Shown piece after piece: positions 9,086-17,774 of a DNA stretch of 26,232 bases. Every line of letters begins with the position of its first letter. Positions within the stretch are counted from its first letter, which is position 1. The stretch lies in contig JBDRED010000037.1 in assembly GCA_043820025.1 (NCBI GenBank), positions 1-26,232 on the forward strand, given 5' to 3'. The position numbers and the translations under genes were made by a program. Under the pieces are notes generated by a model, which was not told the DNA's origin, ran no database searches, and saw only the letters and a program-made list of their open reading frames with translations. The DNA comes from JBDRED01 sp043820025 [NCBI: Elusimicrobiota bacterium]. Lineage in GTDB: Bacteria > RUG730 > JBDRED01.

Positions 9086-10027
9086 CTAAACAGCTTCTTT
9101 AATTCTTCCGCATTTGTAAACGCTATATTCGTCAAATTCAAACATATTAAAATACAGAATTTTGTTAATTTGCTGCCTTAAGATATCCATAGGAAGCTCC
9201 CAAACAATGTCAGCCACTTTATTTTTAAGGATATTCAGTAATTCATGGCTGACACCTGCTATTTCTAAAACGCTATACAAACTTCTATGCAATTCGGTAT
9301 ACAGCAATTGAACCGCGCCTGCGCTTTTAATTGGCCTTGCGAAAATTGTCATATTTTCAATTGTATCTTGACCGCTTACAAAACTGCCGCTATGATGGAC
9401 ATGCCCAACATAAAATCCATGCTTATTTAAAAGCTTTGTTAAATTTTCAAGCGAATAATGGTATACATGGTCTACCAAATGCAGTCTTGGGCCGTCTTTA
9501 GGCGTACATGGTATTCTTATGGCTAACATTCCATCCGGTTTTAAAATTAAAGCAATTTGTTTAAGGAAGTTATTTGGTTCAAGTATATGCTCGAATAAAT
9601 CATAACAAGCAATAATATCGGCAGAGTCGTCGCTCACGATTCCTTCCTCAATGGCTTCATCAAATGTGCCATTGAATGTATTGACCTCTCTATCCATTGA
9701 TTTTTTAGCAGCATCCTGAGAGATCTCAATATTCAACTCAGACATTTTATGTATTTGCGCAGCCTTTGAAAGATGGCCTTTAGCTCCGCCAATCTCCACA
9801 AACACTTTTCCTGCCAGACTGCCAAACTCTTTTTCTATTTCATTTATCTGCAGTTCAGCTGTTTCGTCTCTATAGCTTCGGATTTCTACTGTAATACGTC
9901 TATCAAAACTTGGTGATTTTGGTAATATGCCTTTAGGACTACCCAGCGGAGACCTGCGAAAAGATTCAATAGGAGATTCTTGATGAGAGCTACTGTCACC
10001 GGGAATTCTTAACAACTGCGGATACAC
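9086..10027 (-). CDS. SAM-dependent methyltransferase domain, probably the continuation of the preceding ORF
   Basis: The 313-residue frame carries a class I SAM-methyltransferase fold: motif I KVFVEIGGAKGHL (74-86), an acidic post-I strand NIEIS, and DIIACYDLFEHILEPNNFL with ALILKPDGMLAIRIPC. Residues 1-45 are a Ser-Pro-rich linker with no homology to an enzyme N-terminus. The only start that keeps motif I is a GTG at 10027 with no SD, overlapping the upstream gene by 19 bases in the -1 frame; an in-frame TAG precedes it by about nine codons. The upstream ORF ends in the zinc-ribbon head that normally precedes this kind of methyltransferase, so the two frames most likely form one 1029-residue protein broken by a real, programmed or assembly frameshift. 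The C-terminal 75 residues are unrecognised. Substrate unknown. Confidence 0.7.
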   Translation of the reverse strand: MYPQLLRIPGDSSSHQESPIESFRRSPLGSPKGILPKSPSFDRRITVEIRSYRDETAELQINEIEKEFGSLAGKVFVEIGGAKGHLSKAAQIHKMSELNIEISQDAAKKSMDREVNTFNGTFDEAIEEGIVSDDSADIIACYDLFEHILEPNNFLKQIALILKPDGMLAIRIPCTPKDGPRLHLVDHVYHYSLENLTKLLNKHGFYVGHVHHSGSFVSGQDTIENMTIFARPIKSAGAVQLLYTELHRSLYSVLEIAGVSHELLNILKNKVADIVWELPMDILRQQINKILYFNMFEFDEYSVYKCGRIKEAV

Positions 10028-12174
10028 TTTTCTATAGTCGGAGTGCGAGGACTATGAACAGGTGACACAATTGGAGTTTCATCAGAAATACCTGCTTGTC
10101 GAGTATCCACTGCGGCAAAATAATTTGCTGTATATAGAGCTTCATAAAATTGCATTGTAGGCTGAGGGTCTATCCACATTATACCGTCATTTTTGCATCT
10201 TACAATAAAAAATCGTTTGTTATTGATATAAAAGTATCCCGCTCTCTCAACATCTCTTTTTTCACATAACGGGCAGACAGCTTTTTGATATGCGCTATAT
10301 TCATTTAAAGACTTGTTCAACCTTTCGATTTCCGAAACATCCGCTATTTTAGGAATATATCTGCCATTATCAAAAATCATTTCTAATGAATTCGTTATAT
10401 CCCCGGCCCTTAAAATAATTTCAATCCTTACAAACCCGCCGGATTCCATCTCTCTATTAATGTCATATTCAAAATTCGAATTTCTTGAGTTAAACGAACT
10501 TTGCCAATTATCCAAAAAAAGCTTGGTGCGCTCAAAATTTCCCGGCTGAATATATCCCTTTTCAAACAGCGAATCAATAGATGCGAGTATAAATCCTAAA
10601 TCACTATCAAAATTCGACCAAGGTTCGAGCATAGATATATTTACTGTGTTTTCTTTAATACCCGATTCTTCTTGAAGCAAAGACAGACTCTGCCTTTTAA
10701 GCCTTTTTAAATACTTATTCTTATCATCAGAAACACCAAAGTTTGGCCTTATCACTGAATAAGATATTCCTTTTGCCCTAAGTATTTTTGTAACACCTTG
10801 CGTATGATATCCGCCAAAGACAAGCGCTGATTTGTGAGATTTCTCTTCCCTAAGCTGTTCCAAGAGTTTTACAACAAAAACTTCGTTCCGTTTGTCCGCA
10901 AAATCATAAAATTTTTGAGCATTATCATCGTATTGTTTTAAAGACCTCATTTCTTCATCATTAACTTCCGGCCGGCCGGATGCGCCAACGATCTTTGTTA
11001 ACTCATCATAAAACTTAGTTCTCTCATTTTCCCAAAGAACGGCTTCATTTTGCGATATATTATTCATGATATAACCTTTATATAAATTAAAACCTGCCTC
11101 AAGTAAAACATAATCAATTCCCTGTTTCTCATAATCAGTCAAAGCTCTCTTAATTTTATAAATAATTTCATTTATTTCAGTTCCTAAAGCAGACTCATTA
11201 ACCTCATTCTTGTAATCAAGATATTTGAAATATTTTTTTACTTCGTTATATTCCTTTAAATTAATATTATATTCCTCAACAACCCTCTTCAAATCCATAT
11301 ACGCGTCTTCATTGTATTCCCTCAGGTTTATCAGATCAAGGAACCTTTTGTCATTTACGGTATTTTCCAAGTTACGAATCAAAACCTTAGTCTCAAAATA
11401 CAGCGCTTCTCGTTGAATAGCATCCTGAAGAATCAGAGAATTATACTCATTAATAAAATTTTGGTAATTCTTAAGAGGAATGTTCAATTTCTTTGCTTTG
11501 CTATGAAGGAACTCAAAATATGAGCTGTTTCGAATCGTTCTTTGAGAATAGTTATCCAGATCCTTTTCAAATTTTAATAATGCGCTTGAAGAGAATCTGC
11601 TTTTATGATTACCAATAATTGATTGGACGCGCGTTAATAATTCATCGGATTTTGAAGTAATAATATTATACAGATACTTAAAATTTTCATTATAAACACC
11701 TCTATCCTCTACTCCGAATAATCTAATCTCATTTGGATTATAGAGATCAAAAAGCTCAGGCCCGGTTATCTCTCCTTCTTCAATCATTGATTCAATTAAT
11801 TTATTTCTTAATTCTATATCCGGAAAACCGGACAGAATAGATGTATCATAAAAACCCTCAGCGCCCTCTGCGCCGACAATCTTTAAATCATTGCCATTCT
11901 CATTTATAAGCGCTCTAATAATGCAGCTGATTTGTTTTTGAATATCTGTATTGCAGTGCATGTTTTCTATGCAGTATACATAATACTTTGAATCGCCTTG
12001 AAAGCTATCAACTATCCTGCCTAACCGCGTAATTGTAGTATTTTGTTGAATAATATTTATATCAAAAGCAAATAGAGGATTTAAGCAGATAATAACTGTT
12101 AAAAACAAAGCAATACTGTTTTTTGTAATTAATTTCAATTTTAAAAAAATCGGGGAGATATTTATTTTTATCAT
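10009..12174 (-). CDS. Large exported protein, ChaN/TIKI-like region plus zinc-ribbon methyltransferase head
   Basis: A 721-residue protein from the ATG at 12174 (a TTG nine codons earlier is possible; neither has a clear SD). A hydrophobic stretch near residues 20-36 (NSIALFLTVIICLNPLFAF) looks like a signal peptide or anchor. Residues 65-150 carry CIENMHCNTDIQKQI and VGAEGAEGF, and VFGGYHTQGVTKIL lies near 452-465; the spaced His/Glu motifs and final GG-HT recall the ChaN/TIKI/EreA-like fold, but only weakly. The middle is helical and charged. Near residue 634 CPLCEK...VRCKNDG then MWIDPQPTMQFYEALYTANYF is the Cys-ribbon head found before the SAM domain of sugar or natural-product C-methyltransferases; the fourth Cys is Asp here. 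It ends in a Ser-Pro linker that continues in the next ORF's frame. It has a promoter at 12273-12301. Function not known. Confidence 0.6.
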   Translation of the reverse strand: MIKINISPIFLKLKLITKNSIALFLTVIICLNPLFAFDINIIQQNTTITRLGRIVDSFQGDSKYYVYCIENMHCNTDIQKQISCIIRALINENGNDLKIVGAEGAEGFYDTSILSGFPDIELRNKLIESMIEEGEITGPELFDLYNPNEIRLFGVEDRGVYNENFKYLYNIITSKSDELLTRVQSIIGNHKSRFSSSALLKFEKDLDNYSQRTIRNSSYFEFLHSKAKKLNIPLKNYQNFINEYNSLILQDAIQREALYFETKVLIRNLENTVNDKRFLDLINLREYNEDAYMDLKRVVEEYNINLKEYNEVKKYFKYLDYKNEVNESALGTEINEIIYKIKRALTDYEKQGIDYVLLEAGFNLYKGYIMNNISQNEAVLWENERTKFYDELTKIVGASGRPEVNDEEMRSLKQYDDNAQKFYDFADKRNEVFVVKLLEQLREEKSHKSALVFGGYHTQGVTKILRAKGISYSVIRPNFGVSDDKNKYLKRLKRQSLSLLQEESGIKENTVNISMLEPWSNFDSDLGFILASIDSLFEKGYIQPGNFERTKLFLDNWQSSFNSRNSNFEYDINREMESGGFVRIEIILRAGDITNSLEMIFDNGRYIPKIADVSEIERLNKSLNEYSAYQKAVCPLCEKRDVERAGYFYINNKRFFIVRCKNDGIMWIDPQPTMQFYEALYTANYFAAVDTRQAGISDETPIVSPVHSPRTPTIEKCIRSC

Positions 12175-12272
12175 TTTATTATTACTGGATTTGATTATCA
12201 AATCGACTAGAGCAAATTTCTAAATAATCTATGATCATAAGAGGTTCCTAGCCCAGTATTATTTCTGAAGAT

Positions 12273-12301
12273 ATTATACTAAAGATAGTCTTTTATATGA
12301 A
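12273..12301 (-). promoter_or_regulatory. Promoter of the large exported-protein unit
   Basis: On the minus strand TTCATA (12296-12301), a 17-base spacer and a perfect TATAAT (12273-12278) form a good vegetative promoter starting 2 bases beyond the stop of the HAD gene. The predicted leader is about 92 bases to the ATG at 12174. It suggests that the 12174-7358 genes are transcribed separately from the rlmN-HAD unit. Confidence 0.5.
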
Positions 12302-12302
12302 G

Positions 12303-12968
12303 CTAAATTTTACCCGATTTCACGGAATTTTCATTTAATATAATGCCAAAAACTTCTTTAAAATCAATGGTTTTGCAAGAATAACCAACAAAATCAGCCA
12401 GGTTTGCGCCAAAATGATTAAACGCTATTGAAAAACCCGCATTTTTTGCGCACTCAATATCACAATCATTATCGCCAATATATATAGTATTTTCAATTGG
12501 AATTCCTAAATAATTACATATTATGGCAAGCCCTGCGCCTTTCTTTCCATCAACAACATTAATATCAACCTTTCCTGTTAAGACATCCCCATCATCAATA
12601 AGCGCGTTTGTAAGCATATAATCAAAACCAATATCTGAATTTATCCGTTCAGGTATATACTGCAGGCCGCTTGAAAGTCCTGCCAGAAAAAATCCCATAT
12701 TCTTTAGCGCGATTAATGATTCTTTGGCATTAGGCATATATTTTATTTCCGAAAATAAATCTCTTATGCCTTTAACCGATAACCCCTTCCAATGCTGAGC
12801 GTCAAGCTCGCAATACTCGCTGTAACCTATCTCGCCATTCTTAAATCTCTTTTGATAGACAGACGCCTCGCTGTTCCAAATTCCCAAATGCTCATGAATA
12901 TACTGCCATGAACTTTTATGCCGGGTAATTGTGCCGTCAATATCAAAGACTATCAATCTATACTTCAT
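12303..12968 (-). CDS. HAD-family phosphatase, phosphoserine phosphatase-like
   Basis: A 221-residue haloacid dehalogenase-fold hydrolase. Motif I is FDIDGT with nucleophile D9 and acid/base D11. Motif II is the serine in LAGLSSG (about 99-100), motif III a lysine near 142-143 in DGKKGAGL, and motif IV GDNDCDIE (165-172). A helical C1 cap lies between motifs I and II. The layout matches SerB-like phosphoserine phosphatases and related phosphatases, but the substrate cannot be fixed from sequence. Its ATG overlaps the rlmN stop in ATGA (12965-12968), so it is translationally coupled to rlmN. Confidence 0.8.
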   Translation of the reverse strand: MKYRLIVFDIDGTITRHKSSWQYIHEHLGIWNSEASVYQKRFKNGEIGYSEYCELDAQHWKGLSVKGIRDLFSEIKYMPNAKESLIALKNMGFFLAGLSSGLQYIPERINSDIGFDYMLTNALIDDGDVLTGKVDINVVDGKKGAGLAIICNYLGIPIENTIYIGDNDCDIECAKNAGFSIAFNHFGANLADFVGYSCKTIDFKEVFGIILNENSVKSGKI

Positions 12969-13993
12969 CTCTTAAACCTTCCTGCAAGCTGGCCGCAGGC
13001 AGCGTTAATATCCTTGCCTTTGGACTCGCGAACCGTAACCCCGACATTCCTTCGCCTTAGAAGCATTGCAAACCTCGCGATATTATCTTCATCCGGAACG
13101 AGCGAATTAATCCTATTAACAGGGCTGTATGGAAGAAGATTCACCTTTGATCTTAATGCTCCTGCGATTTCTGCTAAAGCAGCCGCGTCATTATCAGTAT
13201 TATTTAAATCCTTTAATAAAACATATTCAAGAGTAATCAAACGGCCGGTAAATTCGACATAATGTTTGCACGCGCGTAAAAGTTTGGCTAATGAATATTT
13301 TTTTGCTGCCACAGGCATAATCTTTTTTCTAAGCTCCTGATTTGCCGCATGCAGAGATATAGAAAGATTAATCTGAATACCAAGCGATTTCAAATGTTCA
13401 ATACCCGGAACAATACCGGATGTTGACACAGTAATTCTTCTAGCGGCAATATCCATACCTTTTGAATCATTAATAATTTTAATTGCTGTTTCAACATTCT
13501 TATAATTATCCAATGGCTCGCCCATGCCCATAAATACTATATTAGTCACATTAATCTTTCGTTTATGAATTAAATACAATAACTGCGCGACTATTTCCGA
13601 GCAAGAGAGATCCCTCGTAAATCCGCCTCTGCCGCTCGCGCAGAATACGCACGAATACCTGCATCCGACCTGCGATGATATGCAGATAGTATTCCTACTG
13701 CCGCTTCGTATAAGCACTGTCTCAATATATTCGCCGTCATGGAGCTTAAATAAAAACTTCTCTGTCCCGTCATTTGACACCTGGTGCTTCTCAAGCTCGA
13801 TTGGTGAAATATAAAAATTTTTATCAAGTTTTTGTATCAAATCTTTTGCAAGATTCTTCATCTCATCAAAACCAGCCGCTCCCTTTTTAAAAAGCCAGGA
13901 ATATATCTGGTCAGCCCTATACGCCGGCTCGCCCAGCTCAATAATCCTTTTCTTTAATTCATCATTTAATAAATTTCTGATATCTCTGCGCAT
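12965..13993 (-). CDS. rlmN: 23S rRNA (A2503-C2) / tRNA (A37-C2) methyltransferase RlmN
   Basis: A radical-SAM enzyme that methylates carbon 2 of A2503 in 23S rRNA and, in many bacteria, A37 of tRNA. The 342-residue protein has the iron-sulfur cluster motif C111-x3-C115-x2-C118 in QVGCRYSCVFCASGRGGFTR, the conserved acid E91 in YIETVLI, FMGMGEPLDNY, and the C-terminal mechanistic cysteine near 333 in INAACGQLAGRF. TAGGAG stands 5-6 bases before the ATG at 13993. It is followed by a HAD phosphatase with a 4-base overlap. I favour RlmN over Cfr because Cfr is rare and found mainly with resistance genes. Confidence 0.93.
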   Translation of the reverse strand: MRRDIRNLLNDELKKRIIELGEPAYRADQIYSWLFKKGAAGFDEMKNLAKDLIQKLDKNFYISPIELEKHQVSNDGTEKFLFKLHDGEYIETVLIRSGSRNTICISSQVGCRYSCVFCASGRGGFTRDLSCSEIVAQLLYLIHKRKINVTNIVFMGMGEPLDNYKNVETAIKIINDSKGMDIAARRITVSTSGIVPGIEHLKSLGIQINLSISLHAANQELRKKIMPVAAKKYSLAKLLRACKHYVEFTGRLITLEYVLLKDLNNTDNDAAALAEIAGALRSKVNLLPYSPVNRINSLVPDEDNIARFAMLLRRRNVGVTVRESKGKDINAACGQLAGRFKR

Positions 13994-14051
13994 AAAATCT
14001 CCTATTCACAAAAGTTTAATAAGTCTCAAGAGTTTAAAAAGTTATTATATA

Positions 14052-15008
14052 TTAAGCAATAAACTCTTCGTCTTTACTATATACTTCATCCTGTTTCTTG
14101 TCTCTGAAATTAACTACAAAAATAGACAATGAAACTAATAACAAACCTATTACAGCATAAACACTTAAGCTTTCTTTCAGAATAAGCGTTGATAAAATAG
14201 TGCCTGAAACAGGTATAATAAAAAAATACACAGAAATATTTCCTAATATATTGTGCCTCATAATCGTATTCCATAATGAGAAAGCTATTGCTCCGGCAAA
14301 CGCTAAATAAATTAAAGATACAGCTCCCATTGTATTAAATGTAAATGGAAATAATCCTACCTTTAACGACGCCGGCAGCATCAATATTAGAGCGCCTGCT
14401 ATCATATGCGCGCCTGTTAAAGGAATTATTTGAACATCTCCTTTAATTTTCTTGATATAAATATGACTTATCGAACTCATCATCTGCGTTAAAAATATCA
14501 GAAACACTCCAAGCAGGCTGTCTTCTACTGAACCGGGATTTCCCAAATCCTTAAGATTGGTAATTATTACTCCGGAAAAACCAAGAAAAACTCCAATAAT
14601 TTTCGAGAATGTTATTCTATCTCCGCGAATAAAAACAGCCGCCAGAACAATGTTCCATATTACAAGCGTGCTGGCTGTAATTGAAGCCTTTACTCCTGTT
14701 GTGTGGCCAAGCCCATAATACATAAACATGTATTTAACAGTCGTAGCTGTAACTGCCAATACAATGGTATGATAAACAAACGCTTTATTAATTATTATTT
14801 TTCTGCCAAAAACAGAATATAAAAATATTATTATGAATCCTGCTAATAAAAATCTATATGACGCGAACATAACCTGCATCCAAAATTCATCCGGCGCTAT
14901 ATTTAATGCAATATAACCAAATTTGATAACTACCAATACACTTCCCCAAATACTGCACGCTATAACAGCCCCTGCTAAAACAAAATATTTATTTGTAATA
15001 AACTTCAT
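14052..15008 (-). CDS. EamA/DMT-family transporter
   Basis: A 318-residue inner-membrane protein with about ten hydrophobic segments in two EamA repeats. The first half has AVIACSIWGSVLVVIKFG and FASYRFLLAG, the second SLIYLAFAGAIAFSLWNTIM and FFIIPVSGTILSTLILKESL, both typical of drug/metabolite exporters. The C-terminus is charged and cytoplasmic. I use the ATG at 15008; the frame is open to a TTG at 15020 without better support. The SD is weak (GGCGG), and a 37-base-pair hairpin ends 15 bases upstream, which may limit translation. The substrate is unknown. A gap of 58 bases follows before rlmN. Confidence 0.85.
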   Translation of the reverse strand: MKFITNKYFVLAGAVIACSIWGSVLVVIKFGYIALNIAPDEFWMQVMFASYRFLLAGFIIIFLYSVFGRKIIINKAFVYHTIVLAVTATTVKYMFMYYGLGHTTGVKASITASTLVIWNIVLAAVFIRGDRITFSKIIGVFLGFSGVIITNLKDLGNPGSVEDSLLGVFLIFLTQMMSSISHIYIKKIKGDVQIIPLTGAHMIAGALILMLPASLKVGLFPFTFNTMGAVSLIYLAFAGAIAFSLWNTIMRHNILGNISVYFFIIPVSGTILSTLILKESLSVYAVIGLLLVSLSIFVVNFRDKKQDEVYSKDEEFIA

Positions 15009-15023
15009 ACTAACCGCCAAATT

Positions 15024-15101
15024 ACCGAACTTGAGGGACAGACCCTAAAATTCGGTTACTTTCGAGTAACCGAATTTTAGGGTCTGTCCCTCAAGTTCGG
15101 T
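15024..15101. repeat. Perfect 37-bp hairpin with TTCG loop, GAGGGACAGACCC family
   Basis: Arms 15024-15060 and 15065-15101 are exact reverse complements around a TTCG tetraloop. Each arm contains TTGAGGGACAGACCC and AAAATTCGGTTACT, the same unit that occurs twice in tandem at 22428-22513. It fills the whole gap between rlmB and eamA and includes the rlmB stop codon. The stem would form in transcripts from either strand. It may act as a terminator-like barrier or message stabiliser. Confidence 0.85.
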
Positions 15102-15819
15102 TCTGTCTTGATATTTCATAGAAAAGAACGGCTGCTGCGCAGGAAACATTTAAAGAATCAAAATCAGCAAACTGAGGAATACGCACAATATCATCACAAC
15201 TATTCTTTACAAGTTCTCTGATGCCTTTTTCTTCGCCTCCAAGAACCAACACAACCGGACGTTTAAAATCATAAGCGCTGCATACTGTACCCAACATGTC
15301 TGTGCCTATTACCCAAAAACCTTTATTTTTGCAAATATCAATAGCCTGCGCTACATTTGACACCTGGGCAATTGCCATCTTGGAAACTGCCCCTGAAGAT
15401 GTTTTAGCTACAGTTGCATTAATACCGCACGAATTTCTTTTTGGAATAATTATCCCCTTAACACCCAGAACATAAGCAGACCTAATTATAGCGCCCAGGT
15501 TATGCGGGTCCATTATTCCGTCCAAAACACATATTACCGGATTATTATCAAGTGTCAGCGAATCTAAAAGCTCTGTAATTGATATAAGCTTTGTCACAGA
15601 AATAAAAGCGACAATTCCCTGAGACTCAGCCGCATAATCATCCAATTTTTTAGGATGAACAAAAGAAAACGGAATTTTCTTCTCCTTAGCAAGATCTATA
15701 ATATCCTGCACCACATGGCCTCTGGCTGACTTGCTTATAATCAGTTTTGAAACCTCTTTACCTGAGTTAATTGCTTCAAAAATCGCATTTCTTCCATAAA
15801 TTATATCTTCTTTTTCCAT
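15091..15819 (-). CDS. rlmB: 23S rRNA (guanosine-2'-O-)-methyltransferase RlmB / TrmH family
   Basis: A SPOUT-class enzyme of 242 residues that 2'-O-methylates a guanosine in 23S rRNA (G2251 in E. coli). An N-terminal substrate-binding domain (about 1-76, beginning IIYGRNAIFEAI) is followed by the knotted catalytic domain: motif 1 MDPHNLGAIIRSA (103-115, with N107 and R113), motif 2 LVLGGEEKGI (191-200), and motif 3 IPQFADFDSLNVSCAAAV (214-231). The ATG at 15819 lies inside the end of cysS (19-base overlap). The last two codons and the TGA stop lie within the 15024-15101 hairpin, so the native C-terminus after YEISRQ has been altered by the repeat. Confidence 0.92.
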   Translation of the reverse strand: MEKEDIIYGRNAIFEAINSGKEVSKLIISKSARGHVVQDIIDLAKEKKIPFSFVHPKKLDDYAAESQGIVAFISVTKLISITELLDSLTLDNNPVICVLDGIMDPHNLGAIIRSAYVLGVKGIIIPKRNSCGINATVAKTSSGAVSKMAIAQVSNVAQAIDICKNKGFWVIGTDMLGTVCSAYDFKRPVVLVLGGEEKGIRELVKNSCDDIVRIPQFADFDSLNVSCAAAVLFYEISRQNRT

Positions 15820-17183
15820 CTTACACCCCGAGGAGTATCCTCTAAAACTATACCTTGAGACTCCAGCTCATCTCGTATTTCATCAGCCTTTTTCCAATCT
15901 TTGTTTTTACGCGCAGTCTCGCGTTCATCAATCTTCGCCTTAATTGATTCGTCAACAGAATCATCAACACCTTTCTCGAATAATCCTAAAATATTTCCTA
16001 ACTTCTTAACCCTCTGCCATGTTGTGTAAGCATATTGATCAACTTGTCCGCTGAGATTAATATGCTTATTCGCGTAATCAGCTAAAGCATGCAGGCTGGA
16101 GAGCGCTTTTGCTGTGTTAAAATCATTCTCCATGCTCAAAATAAATTCTTTTTCAATGTTATCTATCTCTTGAATCTGCAATAATTCCTTTTTCCCTTCA
16201 TAAGTTTTAATCTTTCTCTCAAGATCAATAAACCCTTCCAGCCTCTTTGTATTCTCTTCTAAGTTATCAAATGAAAATTCTAAAGGAGACCTATAATGCT
16301 GTCCTAACAAGAATAATCTTAACGCCAAAGGATTGTATCTCTTAAAAATATCTTTGAGGCTTGAGATATTTCCTAAAGACTTTGACATCTTCTCTTTATC
16401 AACAGTTACAAATCCGTTGTGCATCCAGTATTTAACGTAATTTTTATTTGTAATGGACTCAGTCTCAGCTATTTCATTCTCATGATGAGGAAATATTAAA
16501 TCCGCTCCGCCGCCGTGAATATCCAGGGTTTCTCCTAAATATTTGGTTGATAAGACGGAACATTCTATATGCCACCCCGGACGGCCTCTGCCCCATGGAG
16601 ACTCCCAAAACGGTTCGTCTTCCTTTGCCTTTTTCCATAAAGCAAAATCTAAAGGATCATTTTTGTCTTCGTTAATTTCAACCCTGGCTCCTGATTCAAG
16701 ATCCTCAATATTTCTCTTGGAAAGTTTCCCGTAATCTTTAAAACTCCTGACCTTAAAATAAACATTGCCGTCTAATTCATAAGCCGTATCCTTTTCAATC
16801 AGTTTTTGCACTGCGGATATGATATCTTCCATATTATCTGTTACTCTTGGATAATGAGACGCTCGTTTAATGCTTAATGCGTCCATTACCTCAAAAAATT
16901 CATCAATATACTTTGTTGCCAAATCATACGCTGATATTCCAAGCTCCTGGCTTCTTCTGATTATCTTATCATCAATATCCGTAAAATTTTGCACATAAGT
17001 AACTTCGTATTTCTTAAACTCCAAATAACGCCTTATGACATCAAATGTCACATAACATCTCGCGTGTCCTATATGACAGCTGTCATACGGCGTAATACCG
17101 CAGACATACATCTTTACCTTGCCTTTATTTAACGGCTTAAAATCCTCTTCCTTGCCGGTTAAAGTGTTATAAACCCTAAGCAT
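15801..17183 (-). CDS. cysS: Cysteinyl-tRNA synthetase
   Basis: Charges tRNA-Cys. The 460-residue class Ia synthetase has the HIGH motif at 37-40, KMSKS at 265-269, and zinc ligands C28 (YVCGITPYD), C208 (WHIECSV) and the histidines in FPHHENEIAE. The C-terminal DALR-like helical region is followed by the short ADEIRDELESQGIVLEDTP motif near the end. The start at 17183 has an AGGGGGC SD a few bases upstream. It overlaps rlmB by 19 bases, a pairing also seen in Firmicutes, and follows ispF after a 104-base gap that is partly repeat. Confidence 0.97.
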   Translation of the reverse strand: MLRVYNTLTGKEEDFKPLNKGKVKMYVCGITPYDSCHIGHARCYVTFDVIRRYLEFKKYEVTYVQNFTDIDDKIIRRSQELGISAYDLATKYIDEFFEVMDALSIKRASHYPRVTDNMEDIISAVQKLIEKDTAYELDGNVYFKVRSFKDYGKLSKRNIEDLESGARVEINEDKNDPLDFALWKKAKEDEPFWESPWGRGRPGWHIECSVLSTKYLGETLDIHGGGADLIFPHHENEIAETESITNKNYVKYWMHNGFVTVDKEKMSKSLGNISSLKDIFKRYNPLALRLFLLGQHYRSPLEFSFDNLEENTKRLEGFIDLERKIKTYEGKKELLQIQEIDNIEKEFILSMENDFNTAKALSSLHALADYANKHINLSGQVDQYAYTTWQRVKKLGNILGLFEKGVDDSVDESIKAKIDERETARKNKDWKKADEIRDELESQGIVLEDTPRGVRWKKKI

Positions 17184-17207
17184 TATGCCCCCTAAAAATT
17201 TCTAAGA

Positions 17208-17258
17208 AGGGACAGTCCCTATTCAGGAACAGTCCCGGTGTCTAACTTTTTCGATCTC
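17208..17258. repeat. GGGACAGTCCC family repeat, copy in the ispF-cysS gap
   Basis: Starts with the palindrome GGGACAGTCCC (17209-17219), followed by TATTCAGGAACAGTCCC and TCTAACTTTTTCGATCT. It aligns along its length with 19271-19332, including the CTATTCAG core and the closing TCGATCT. It lies wholly in the non-coding gap. Confidence 0.6.
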
Positions 17259-17287
17259 ATGAATTAGCAAAGTAGTGAAGAGGAAAC

Positions 17288-17764
17288 TCACTTCTCAATG
17301 CTTATTAAAACTATTGCCTGAGCCGCTATTCCTTCCTTTCTTCCAAATGCGCCCAAACCCTCCTGCGTAGTTGCTTTAATATTTATCCTGCTGTCTTCGA
17401 TATTCAGCGCCTTTGAAATATTTCTCTTCATTGCGTCAACATACGGCAATATTTTCGGCTCTTCAGCAATAATTATTGAATCAATATTCTCAATCCTAAG
17501 TTTCTTACTCGTAAGTAAGTTATTAACCTTATCTAAGAAAATTAAACTTGAAATATCTTTATACAAAGGATCATTGTCCGGAAAGTGCCTGCCAATATCG
17601 CCCTGGCCGCAAGCTCCCAGAAGCGCGTCGCAGATAGCATGCACAAGAACATCCGCATCCGAATGGCCGAGAAGCCCTTTATGATATCGTATGTCCACAC
17701 CGCCTAAAATAAGTTTTCTGCCTTCAACCAGTTTATGCACATCATATCCTATTCCAACACGCAT
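17288..17764 (-). CDS. ispF: 2-C-methyl-D-erythritol 2,4-cyclodiphosphate synthase
   Basis: Fifth enzyme of the MEP (non-mevalonate) isoprenoid pathway; cyclises CDP-ME 2-phosphate with loss of CMP. At 158 residues it is a typical trimeric IspF. Metal ligands are D8 and H10 in GIGYDVHKL and H42 in [16 protein letters not shown]; the signature [10 protein letters not shown] is intact, and the C-terminal [19 protein letters not shown] loop is present. ATGGAGG gives a strong SD 5 bases before the ATG at 17764. It begins 15 bases after the ispD stop, so the two are co-translated in pathway proximity. Confidence 0.97.
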   Translation of the reverse strand: MRVGIGYDVHKLVEGRKLILGGVDIRYHKGLLGHSDADVLVHAICDALLGACGQGDIGRHFPDNDPLYKDISSLIFLDKVNNLLTSKKLRIENIDSIIIAEEPKILPYVDAMKRNISKALNIEDSRINIKATTQEGLGAFGRKEGIAAQAIVLISIEK

Positions 17765-17774
17765 ATTGCCTCCA

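Noticed and set aside
12918-13262. 114-codon plus-strand frame
   Set aside because: It is antisense to rlmN and the HAD gene, whose catalytic motifs are intact on the minus strand.
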